Positions 35,639-43,699 of a stretch of 64,000 nt of DNA are shown one piece after another (positions within the stretch are counted from its first letter, which is position 1; each line of letters opens with the position of its first letter). A program made the translations under genes and the position numbers. The notes under the pieces were generated by a model. It was not told where the DNA came from. It searched no databases and was given only the letters and a program-made list of their open reading frames with translations. The DNA comes from Mesorhizobium sp. B2-8-5 (lineage in GTDB: Bacteria; Pseudomonadota; Alphaproteobacteria; Rhizobiales; Rhizobiaceae). The stretch spans positions 6,047,501 through 6,111,500 of the forward strand of contig NZ_CP083951.1 of assembly GCF_006440675.2 (NCBI RefSeq), given 5' to 3'.

Positions 35639-36510
35639 AGACCGCGCCCGATAACGGTGCCAGGCCTTCCGCCTTCGATCATTGAAAGCGGATGACGCGG
35701 GCATCGCCGCTGTGTGTTGGCGACGTCGCTCGGCAACACGTGTAGAGACTGGAGCGTGATCAACGCCGCAACGGCTGACCTCGGCCAAGCGCATCGGCGC
35801 GCCAACGGTGGTCGAACATCCGGGTCGGCAGCTCCAGCAATAGGCTCGACGGCTCGTCCGCCATGCAGCATCGGAAGACAATCCCGCCCACCCCTCTCGA
35901 CGACCTCAAATGCGAACGGCCCGCTCGAACCAACGGGCGCCCAGCGAGCGCGACATCTCAGCGGACGGACACGGTTTTGGTAGGGCGTCCGGAAGGCCGT
36001 CTCGGTGCGGCCGTTCGATCACTTTCTATATTAGGACGTGTTTATAAGTTACATTAGGAATGTGTTAATAATACCGCACCGGGCCTCATTCTCGCCGCAA
36101 ATGGTAGTATGGTCGCTCATGTCACGTACATCGTCCTCAAGTGATCAATTCACGTAGGTACAGATGGTGTGCGTGCGTAAATTAGAATGCGGAAATGCCT
36201 GTGTTTGCTTAGGGGCGCGGGTGGAATGAAAACAAAAAAAGACGCAATGAACTAAGGAACTGCTGTGCTTATACTAGATAGCACGCTCGGTGGCACGTCC
36301 ACCGAGAGGGATGCGCTCAACTTTTATCCGGCTGCGGCTCAAACCGTTGAACTCCTTTCGCGCGTTGGTAGCGACACCGTTTATGGGCTCAAAGGCGAGC
36401 GCCTGACGAGCATTTCCGTCGACAAAAGTCGCCTTCGATGGTGGGTTCAACGTTGAGCTCGCTCGACCAGGATGTCTGGGGCGAGGACATCCAAATCTCC
36501 GCTACTTTGT
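35639..36510. other. Long gap with AT-rich part upstream of secreted glycanase
   Basis: No solid gene is seen. A 63-residue open frame at 36265-36456 (ATG, begins MLILDSTLGGTSTERDALNF) has no recognised family and is uncertain. The stretch 36021-36260 is clearly richer in A and T than its surroundings and holds two direct repeats: ATTAGGACGTGTTTATAA (36030-36047) and ATTAGGAATGTGTTAATAA (36053-36071). AT-rich leaders of this kind are typical binding regions of silencers such as MucR/Ros in rhizobia, or they may be IS ends. Both are inference. Confidence 0.4.
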
Positions 36511-36604
36511 AATCAGTCCGCGTTGTCTAGCTGCGAGTTTGAAATCCGTTCGCGTTGCCTGGCTGCGAGCTTGAAATCAGTTCGTTGCCTAGCTGCGAAC
36601 ATGC
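36511..36604 (+). repeat. Three tandem 32-bp repeats
   Basis: The units are at 36511-36542, 36543-36574 and 36575-36604, the last with a 2-base deletion. The shared core is GTTGCCTAGCTGCGAGC with small changes. They lie about 70 bases before the start of the GH16 gene, inside its likely leader. They are too few and without spacers, so they are not a CRISPR array. Confidence 0.75.
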
Positions 36605-36674
36605 GACATGTCGCGCAGTTGGCGATGCGCGGCAGTGGAATTCTCTGTTTTCAACGCCAAAGAAGGATCACGGA

Positions 36675-39053
36675 ATGGCTCTCTCCGCACCCGTAGGCTT
36701 TGCCTCTAGCGACCTCGTCTATCAGGAAAACTTCTCCGGTACGGCGCTCGGCAGCGATTGGCACACCTACATCACAAGCAAAGCCGCCAACGGCTGGCCA
36801 TGGAATACCAACGGGTCGGGAGGAAGTACGCCGGGCGGCCCGTATAATGCCGACTACGATGTGCCGAGCCAGGTGTCCGTGAGCAACGGGACCTTGGATC
36901 TCACGGCGATCCGACAATCCATCAGCGGTGTCAATCAGGGGGGGACGGCACAGACATTCCCGGTCACGTCCGGCGCCGTCAGCAGCTACGGCAACTTCGA
37001 ATTCAACGGGGGCTACCTTCAGATCAGTATGAAGGCGCCGAGCGGCGACGGCGCATGGCCGGGCCTTTGGCTGATGCCCGGCAATGGCTCGGGCAGCGGC
37101 GACAATTTCGAACTCGATATACAGGAGGGTGGATTTACCGGTTCGGGACCGGCGGACCAGAATTTCTCCTGGCACCTCCACGGGCCGTCAGGGTGGGTCG
37201 GCGACACCATCGACAGCGGCATCGACCTCACGGCCGGCTTCCACACCTATGGCATCTACTGGGATCCTGGCAAATCGATCACCTGGTATCTCGACGGGAA
37301 GCAGATGGCGCAAGTGACCAGCGCACAGGTCGCGATCCCGGATGAACCGATGCAATTGATGATGAACAATGGGGTCGCGAATTCGAACGCGTCCGGATGG
37401 CATACGGCGCTGGATAGCTCGACCCCTTCGTCGATGCAGATGCAGATCGACCAGGTCCAGCTCTATCAAAAAGCGGGCAGCGGCGAGACCGTCACGGGTG
37501 CCAACGTCAGTCCCCAGACGATATCGTCAACCTCCACGACGCCGTCAACGGCCCAGCCGGCAGTGACGCAGCCGGCAGTGACCCAGCCGGCGGTGACGCA
37601 GCCGGCAGTGACGCAGGTCGCCGCTTCACCGGCAACGGGGATCGAGCATACCGGCGATGCCATCACGTTGACGGTCGGCTTTAACAAGGCGGTGACCGTC
37701 ACGGGTACGCCTGCACTGTCGCTCAATGACGGCGGAACGGCCAGCTATGTCGGCGGCTCGGGCACGAACGCGCTCACCTTCCGCACCACCGTCGCGCCGA
37801 CGGACACGAATACCTCGGCGCTCGCCATTACCGGAGTCAATCTTCCGAGCGGCGCGAGCATCAAGGATGCATCTGGTATTGCGGCGAACCTCTCGGGCGC
37901 AGTGAAGACGTTCTCCGGTCTCCAGATCGATCCGGTCTTGCCGGCGGTGACGCAGGCCACAGCCTCGCCGGGAACCGGTATCGAGCACGTTGGAGACGCG
38001 GTCACGCTGACACTCGGCTTCAACGAGGCAGTGGCGGTATCGGGCACGCCGACGCTATCTCTCAACAATGGCGCGACCGCCACCTATGTGGGCGGCTCCG
38101 GAACGGGCGCGCTCAACTTTCGCACAACTGTCGCGTCGACGGACACCAATACCTCGGCGCTCGCCATCACCGGGGTCAATCTGCCGAACGGTGCGAGCAT
38201 CAAGGACGCGAGCGGTGTCGCTGCTAATCTTGCGCGCGCGGTGAAGACGTTCTCCGGTCTCCATGTCGCGACGTCATCGACAGCCCCATCGACCCCAACC
38301 ACAACGCCAACGACGCCAACGACCCCAGCCACTCCAACCACACCACCATCGATCGCGCCGGTCCTCACCATCGCGGATCCCACGCTCAACGTGAGCGGGC
38401 TGGGCGGTACGGTCGACCTAGGGGTCAAGGTGACAACGACCGACCCCAACGATGTCGTGACCGTGAAGGTGACGGGCTTGCCGAGGTACGAGAGGATCAC
38501 CGACAAACTCGACGGCAAGACGTTTGCCGGCAAGGACATCACCTTGACGGCCGCGCAGGTCGACAGCGGATTGACGCTGCAATCGAACTATAAGGGCGCG
38601 GCTCATCCGGTGGCGACACTCACGCTGACTGCAACGGCGAAGGATCCGGTCACCGGCGCCGTCGCGACAGCCTCGCCGCGGACCATCGCCGTAACGGATC
38701 CTCGGCCTGCGGCCACCACGACTTCGCCGCGGGTGATCGCCCAGACGGATCATGAGCATGCTCCCGCTACGTCGCTAGGGTCCTCGGCAACCCGGGGCCT
38801 TGCGCTGCTGCACGAGCATAAGAACCTGGTCGCCGGCCCCACTACGACCTTTGCGCCGCGAAACAGTGCCATGGCGGATCATCCGCTTGCGACCGGCACA
38901 GCCACGGCGTCCCTGGCAAGCCAGAGTTTTGCGGTGCTGAACCAGTACCTGGCCGGCCACTCGGGCCACGTCGACCCCGGTCAGATCGTGGCGTCCTTGT
39001 CGAATGGAGCCAACTGGAATCACGACTCGTACCTGACCAGACCGCAACATTGA
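36675..39053 (+). CDS. Secreted GH16 glycanase with tandem beta domains (type I substrate)
   Basis: This protein has about 792 residues. Residues 10-270 form a GH16 domain with catalytic motif ELDIQEGG and the Trp-rich AWPGLWLMPG. Next comes a short repeat (PAVTQ, four copies in 37556-37617), then two beta-rich domains of about 105 residues, 70-80% alike (TGIEHTGDAITLTVGFNKAV and TGIEHVGDAVTLTLGFNEAV), then a Thr/Pro linker, another beta domain and a His/Ala-rich tail. There is no N-terminal signal peptide, which fits export by the type I secretion genes just downstream. The ATG at 36675 follows AGAAGGATCACGGA. Enzymes such as PlyA and ExsH of rhizobia have this role in trimming exopolysaccharide. 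Confidence 0.85.
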   Translation: MALSAPVGFASSDLVYQENFSGTALGSDWHTYITSKAANGWPWNTNGSGGSTPGGPYNADYDVPSQVSVSNGTLDLTAIRQSISGVNQGGTAQTFPVTSGAVSSYGNFEFNGGYLQISMKAPSGDGAWPGLWLMPGNGSGSGDNFELDIQEGGFTGSGPADQNFSWHLHGPSGWVGDTIDSGIDLTAGFHTYGIYWDPGKSITWYLDGKQMAQVTSAQVAIPDEPMQLMMNNGVANSNASGWHTALDSSTPSSMQMQIDQVQLYQKAGSGETVTGANVSPQTISSTSTTPSTAQPAVTQPAVTQPAVTQPAVTQVAASPATGIEHTGDAITLTVGFNKAVTVTGTPALSLNDGGTASYVGGSGTNALTFRTTVAPTDTNTSALAITGVNLPSGASIKDASGIAANLSGAVKTFSGLQIDPVLPAVTQATASPGTGIEHVGDAVTLTLGFNEAVAVSGTPTLSLNNGATATYVGGSGTGALNFRTTVASTDTNTSALAITGVNLPNGASIKDASGVAANLARAVKTFSGLHVATSSTAPSTPTTTPTTPTTPATPTTPPSIAPVLTIADPTLNVSGLGGTVDLGVKVTTTDPNDVVTVKVTGLPRYERITDKLDGKTFAGKDITLTAAQVDSGLTLQSNYKGAAHPVATLTLTATAKDPVTGAVATASPRTIAVTDPRPAATTTSPRVIAQTDHEHAPATSLGSSATRGLALLHEHKNLVAGPTTTFAPRNSAMADHPLATGTATASLASQSFAVLNQYLAGHSGHVDPGQIVASLSNGANWNHDSYLTRPQH

Positions 39054-39060
39054 TCGCCTC

Positions 39061-39092
39061 CGCACCCAGGGGCTTCAGCGCCTGGGTGCGGC
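39061..39092 (+). terminator. Perfect 11-bp hairpin between glycanase and its transporter
   Basis: The stem is CCGCACCCAGG (39061-39071) with CCTGGGTGCGG (39082-39092) and a 10-base loop. It starts seven bases after the glycanase stop. No T-run follows, so it may act as a weak terminator or as a 3'-end stabiliser that lowers transporter expression relative to the secreted enzyme. Confidence 0.55.
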
Positions 39093-39158
39093 ACCGTCAA
39101 GTTTGTGCTGAGAAGGAACATCGAACGCGGACGCGTATCCGCGAAGGGTTAAGCCGGA

Positions 39159-41801
39159 ATGGCGATGCAGAACGAGAATGCCCACGCCGCAGACTTTGGA
39201 TTTCGAGCCTTGGCTCTGTTCCTTCGCTTTCATGGCGTAAACGCTAAGCCCGACCAGATCCGCGATCGCTGTGGCGGCGGCGGTGCAATCGGCATCCGCG
39301 CGATGCTTCGTTGCGCCCGAGAGTTCGGGCTTAAGGTCGGTTCGCGCAAGACACGGTGGAAACAACTTGCGGGTATCCGGTTGCCCGGCATCGCTTCACT
39401 GCATGATGGCGGATTTCTGCTTCTCGGAAAGGTCAGCGACAAAGGCGCGGTTGTGCTGCATCCGCCCTCGTCAAATGCGAAGCTGATCACCCGCGCGGAA
39501 TTCGAAGCAATCTGGGACGGCCGTTTGATCTTGGCTGGATCACAGAACATTGCGCAGCGGGCGCTTCATGCCCTTATTGGCCGTGGGCGTGATCTGGCAC
39601 GGCGCGCCTGCGATATCTTGATGCGTGCTCGTTTCGCCGATCGAGGCGATAAGGCCGCCCAGGCGGCGAGCACTGCATCTGAGAGCGGCGATGACTCAGG
39701 GCTCATCGCCTTGGCGATATTGCTGCGTTGCCATGGCATCGCGGCCGAGCCGGACCAAATCCGGCATCGCATGGGCGCGGCGCGAGTGGGTGTTACCGAA
39801 GTCCTGCGCTGTGCAAAGGATTTCGGACTCAAGGCTCGGGCACAGAGGACGAGCTGGAATCGGCTTGCGGTTACTCCGCTGCCGGGAATCGCCGTGCTTC
39901 GGGACGGTGGATTCCTGATCCTCGGCAAAGTCGTCGATGACAAGCTCCTCGTTCAGCGCCCATCGTCGCCGCAACCCATTACAATGACCCGGGCCGAACT
40001 TGAGTCCATCTGGGACGGCGACATCATCCTGATGACCCGGCGCGCAGCCCTGACGGACCTGTCCCGTCGGTTTGACATCGGCTGGTTTCTCGGCGCGGTT
40101 CACAAGTACCGCCATCTTCTCGGCGAAGTGCTGATCGCGTCATTCTTCCTTCAGATCTTTGCCCTCATCTCGCCGCTGTTCTTCCAGGTGGTCATCGACA
40201 AGGTGCTCGTGCATCGAAGCATGAGCACGCTCGACGTCCTGGTCGCGGGCCTTATCGCGCTGACCGTTTTCGAAACTGTTCTCGGCACGCTGCGCGTCTA
40301 TCTGTTCGCGCACACGACGAACCGCATCGACGTCGAGCTCGGCGCCCGGCTGTTTCGTCACCTGATGGCGTTGCCGATCGCATATTTCCAGACACGCCGC
40401 GTCGGGGATTCAGTCGCACGCGTCCGCGAGCTCGAGAATATCCGGCAGTTCCTGACGAGCTCGGCGCTCACGCTTGTCATCGATCTCGTCTTCACCGTCG
40501 TTTTCATTGCGGTGATGTTCTATTACACGACTCCGTTGACGCTGATCGTCCTGTCGTCGTTCCCATTCTACATCGGCATTTCTGCGGGAGCTGCGCCGCT
40601 GTTTCGCCGGCGCCTTGATGAGAAGTTCGATCGCGGCTCGGAGAATCAAGCTTTCCTGGTCGAGACCGTCACGGGCGTCGAGACGTTGAAGGCCATGGCG
40701 GTCGAGCCGCAGATGCAGCGCCGCTGGGAGGAGCAGCTCGCCGCCTATGTGACCGCAAGCTTCCGCGTGCTCAGCCTGAACAATACGGCGAGCCAGGCGG
40801 TGCAGATGATCAACAAGCTGGTCGTCGCCGCAACCCTTTACTTCGGCGCCAAGCTCGTGATCGGCGGCGACCTGACCGTCGGCGAACTCGTCGCATTCAA
40901 TATGCTGGCCGCGCGCGTGAGCATGCCTGTGCTGCGGCTCGCGCAGATCTGGCAGGATTTCCATCAGGCCCGCCTGTCGATCGATCGTCTCGGCGATATC
41001 CTCAACACCATTCCCGAGCCAAGCTTCAATCCTGGCCGCGCCGCACTGCCGGCGATCCGCGGGCAGGTGACATTCGAGCACGCGACTTTCCGCTACCGAG
41101 TCGACGGCCCCGAGGTGCTGCACGATGTATCGTTCAGCGTCGAGTCCGGTCAGGTCATCGGCATCGTGGGCTCCTCGGGCTCCGGCAAGAGCACCATCGC
41201 CAAGCTGATACAGCGGCTCTATGTGCCGGAGAGTGGACGCGTGCTGGTCGATGGCGTCGATCTGGCGATGGTCGACCTAACCTGGCTTCGACGCCAGATC
41301 GGCGTAGTCTTGCAAGAGAACGTGCTCTTCAACCGATCCATTCGCGAGAACATCGCGCTCGCTGATCCGGCTATGCCCATGGAGCGCGTCATTGCAGCGG
41401 CCTCGCTTGCCGGCGCTCACGATTTCATCCTGGAGCTGCCCGAGGGCTATGACACCATCGTGGGCGAACGCGGCAGCAGTCTTTCCGGCGGGCAACGCCA
41501 GCGTGTCGCAATCGCCCGGGCACTCATTACCGATCCGCGCATCCTCATCCTCGATGAGGCGACCAGCGCCCTGGATTACGAAAGCGAGCGCGCCATTCAG
41601 CAGAACATGAAACGAATTTCTGCCGGCCGAACCGTCTTCGTCATCGCTCATCGGCTCTCGACCGTGCGCCACGCGAACCGGATCATCACGATCGAGCATG
41701 GACGCATCGTCGAGGATGGCACCCATGATGACCTAATCCGCTCGAACGGGCGCTACGCAAACCTCCACTATCTGCAAGCTGGCATCCATGACGTCCGCTA
41801 G
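39159..41801 (+). CDS. Type I secretion ABC transporter with two degenerate C39-like domains
   Basis: This 880-residue HlyB/PrtD-type exporter probably exports the GH16 enzyme upstream. Residues 5-125 and 175-295 are two copies of a C39-like domain: ADFGFRALALFLRFHG and SGLIALAILLRCHG stand where the catalytic Cys motif (DCGxACLA) would be, and FLLLGKV/FLILGKV where the His is expected. The copies are thus binding, not cutting, domains, as in HlyB. Five to six membrane helices follow (310-580), then the ATPase: Walker A GIVGSSGSGKSTIAKL, signature LSGGQRQRVAIARAL, Walker B ILILDEATSALD. The start follows a GAAGGG-type site. The stop overlaps the hlyD-type gene by 14 bases. Confidence 0.9.
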   Translation: MAMQNENAHAADFGFRALALFLRFHGVNAKPDQIRDRCGGGGAIGIRAMLRCAREFGLKVGSRKTRWKQLAGIRLPGIASLHDGGFLLLGKVSDKGAVVLHPPSSNAKLITRAEFEAIWDGRLILAGSQNIAQRALHALIGRGRDLARRACDILMRARFADRGDKAAQAASTASESGDDSGLIALAILLRCHGIAAEPDQIRHRMGAARVGVTEVLRCAKDFGLKARAQRTSWNRLAVTPLPGIAVLRDGGFLILGKVVDDKLLVQRPSSPQPITMTRAELESIWDGDIILMTRRAALTDLSRRFDIGWFLGAVHKYRHLLGEVLIASFFLQIFALISPLFFQVVIDKVLVHRSMSTLDVLVAGLIALTVFETVLGTLRVYLFAHTTNRIDVELGARLFRHLMALPIAYFQTRRVGDSVARVRELENIRQFLTSSALTLVIDLVFTVVFIAVMFYYTTPLTLIVLSSFPFYIGISAGAAPLFRRRLDEKFDRGSENQAFLVETVTGVETLKAMAVEPQMQRRWEEQLAAYVTASFRVLSLNNTASQAVQMINKLVVAATLYFGAKLVIGGDLTVGELVAFNMLAARVSMPVLRLAQIWQDFHQARLSIDRLGDILNTIPEPSFNPGRAALPAIRGQVTFEHATFRYRVDGPEVLHDVSFSVESGQVIGIVGSSGSGKSTIAKLIQRLYVPESGRVLVDGVDLAMVDLTWLRRQIGVVLQENVLFNRSIRENIALADPAMPMERVIAAASLAGAHDFILELPEGYDTIVGERGSSLSGGQRQRVAIARALITDPRILILDEATSALDYESERAIQQNMKRISAGRTVFVIAHRLSTVRHANRIITIEHGRIVEDGTHDDLIRSNGRYANLHYLQAGIHDVR

Positions 41802-43212
41802 CCGAAACATCGTCCCATTTCCGAGAGCCCAAGTTCGCCGCCGGGAGCACGAAGTTGCGTTCCTGCCGGCAGCGCTCGAAATCACCGAAACGCCGCCGTC
41901 ACCGATCGGCCGCGCGATCGCGGCGAGCATCGTCGCGGTCTTCTGCGTCGCGCTGGTGTGGGCATCGTTGGGCAGCATCGATATCGTCGCAACCGCGACG
42001 GGCAAGATCGTGCCAGACGGACGCAGCAAGCTGATTCAGCCATTCGAGACGGGCGTTGTCCGCGCCATCAATGTACGCGATGGACAGAGCGTGAAGGCCG
42101 GCGACGTGCTGATCGAGCTGGACCCGACCATGACGGAAGCCGACCAGGAGCGCCAGAAAAGCGATCTTCTTTCGGCCGAACTCGACGTCGCCCGGCTGCG
42201 CGCGGCGCTCGCGGAGGATCCGCTCGCTGCCTTCCGGCCGCCGCACGGCGCGGGCGCCGGGGAGATCGAGATGCATCGTCAATTTCTGATCAGTCAGGTC
42301 GCCGAACAGAACGCCAAGCTCGCGGAGATCGAGCGCCAGCAGAATCAGAGGGAAGCAGAACGATCGACTACTTTGGCAAGCGTCGCGAAGCTCCAGGCGA
42401 CGACACCCGTGCTGCAGGAGCGAGTCGACATTCGCAAGAAGCTCGTCGACAACGCGCTTGCTTCGAAGGTCGACTATCTCTCCGAGTATCAGGAGTTGGT
42501 CAGCCTTCAGCAGGATCTCAACCTGCAGCAGAGCAGGCTGCGCGAAGCCGATGCAGCCATCGCGGTGCTAAGGGAGACGAAGGAAAAGACCGCCGCGGAG
42601 TATCGGCGCGCGACCTATGACGCACTCGCGAAAGCCGACCAAAGGGTTGAGAGTGCCGAGCAGGAGGAGATCAAGGCAGAGCAGCGCACGAAGCTCCAAC
42701 GATTGACCGCGCCGGTCGACGGCGTCGTGCAACAACTCGCCATTCACACGGTGGGAGGCGTGGTTACGCCTGCTCAGCCACTGGCCGTGGTGGTTCCGAG
42801 CGAGAGCCATCTCGAAATCGAGGCCATGCTCTCCAACCGAGATATCGGATTCGTCCACCCGGGACAGAAGACGGAAATCAAGGTCGACACATTCAACTTC
42901 ACCCGCTACGGGCTTCTTCATGGAGAAGTGCTCAGCGTGTCACCGGACGCCATACCTCGCGAGAGGCAGAGCGATTCGAATGACCGCGTATCGGGCGCAG
43001 AGCAGAGCGACAGCGAGCCGAGGGGTCAGGAACTGGAATATGCCGCGCGCGTTTCGCTTGACCGTGCGTACATGCAGGTGGACGACAAGCTCGTCAAGCT
43101 CGGTCCGGGCATGGCGGTGACGATCGAGATCAAGACCGGCGCGCGCAGTATCATCGGCTACTTTCTCTCGCCGCTGGCGAAATACAAGCAGGAAGCGCTG
43201 CGAGACCGTTAA
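41788..43212 (+). CDS. Type I secretion membrane fusion protein (HlyD family)
   Basis: This 474-residue protein has one N-terminal membrane helix (about 36-60, AIAASIVAVFCVALVWASLG), a lipoyl-like half (GKIVPDGRSKLIQPFETGVV, INVRDGQSVKAGDVLIELDP), a long coiled-coil hairpin and a beta-barrel C-terminus (LTAPVDGVVQQLAIHTVGGV). It bridges the ABC transporter to an outer-membrane TolC-type channel, which is not in the window. The start lies inside the end of the ABC gene, so they are coupled. Confidence 0.92.
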   Translation: MTSASRNIVPFPRAQVRRREHEVAFLPAALEITETPPSPIGRAIAASIVAVFCVALVWASLGSIDIVATATGKIVPDGRSKLIQPFETGVVRAINVRDGQSVKAGDVLIELDPTMTEADQERQKSDLLSAELDVARLRAALAEDPLAAFRPPHGAGAGEIEMHRQFLISQVAEQNAKLAEIERQQNQREAERSTTLASVAKLQATTPVLQERVDIRKKLVDNALASKVDYLSEYQELVSLQQDLNLQQSRLREADAAIAVLRETKEKTAAEYRRATYDALAKADQRVESAEQEEIKAEQRTKLQRLTAPVDGVVQQLAIHTVGGVVTPAQPLAVVVPSESHLEIEAMLSNRDIGFVHPGQKTEIKVDTFNFTRYGLLHGEVLSVSPDAIPRERQSDSNDRVSGAEQSDSEPRGQELEYAARVSLDRAYMQVDDKLVKLGPGMAVTIEIKTGARSIIGYFLSPLAKYKQEALRDR

Positions 43213-43699
43213 AAAGCGCACGAGACATCCTTGCGGCCGTCGGCAGGCATGCTCCAATTGTATGAAGGGGTGCGAACCGGGGCATTTGGGCTACCCCCAA
43301 TTCATGAAGAGAGCCTAGGCCCGGCGGCATGTTAGGATCGTACCGCACGCAATTGCGGATCAGAAACCGTGACGCTCAACATAGTCGGCCAGGCCAAGTC
43401 GAACACAGTCGCCTTCGAAACCAGTGCTCTCATCAGGGCCACTGGCTTCCGGGAATACGACGCGCGTCGGTGGTTCGGGCATCCGGGCTCCGAGGAAGAG
43501 CCCGAGCGCAACCTGATGGAGGTACAGGCGCTCGGCATGGGGCCCGGCACCATGATCCATCGAATGGGCGTAGGCCCTGACATCGTCACCGGCCATGACT
43601 TCCGCGGTCATTCCGGGGCGTTCCAGGTTCTCGATTCTGTCCTGTGCCGCAATCCAGAAATCGGCGCCTACAATCAGACATTCTGAGAGGAACTGGACC
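43213..43699. other. Gap before GDP-mannose gene, with one uncertain small gene
   Basis: A GTG-started frame at 43369-43686 (105 residues; begins MTLNIVGQAKSNTVAFETSA) is somewhat protein-like on the plus strand, but the minus strand is also open. The frame has no family match and is not scored as a gene. Nothing else is recognised. Confidence 0.35.

Noticed and set aside
36511..36604. 32-bp repeats as a CRISPR array
   Set aside because: There are only three adjacent units, no spacers and no cas genes nearby.
43369..43686. Small plus-strand gene before manC
   Set aside because: The frame is open on both strands, with no clear ribosome site and no recognised family; it is noted only within the gap entry.
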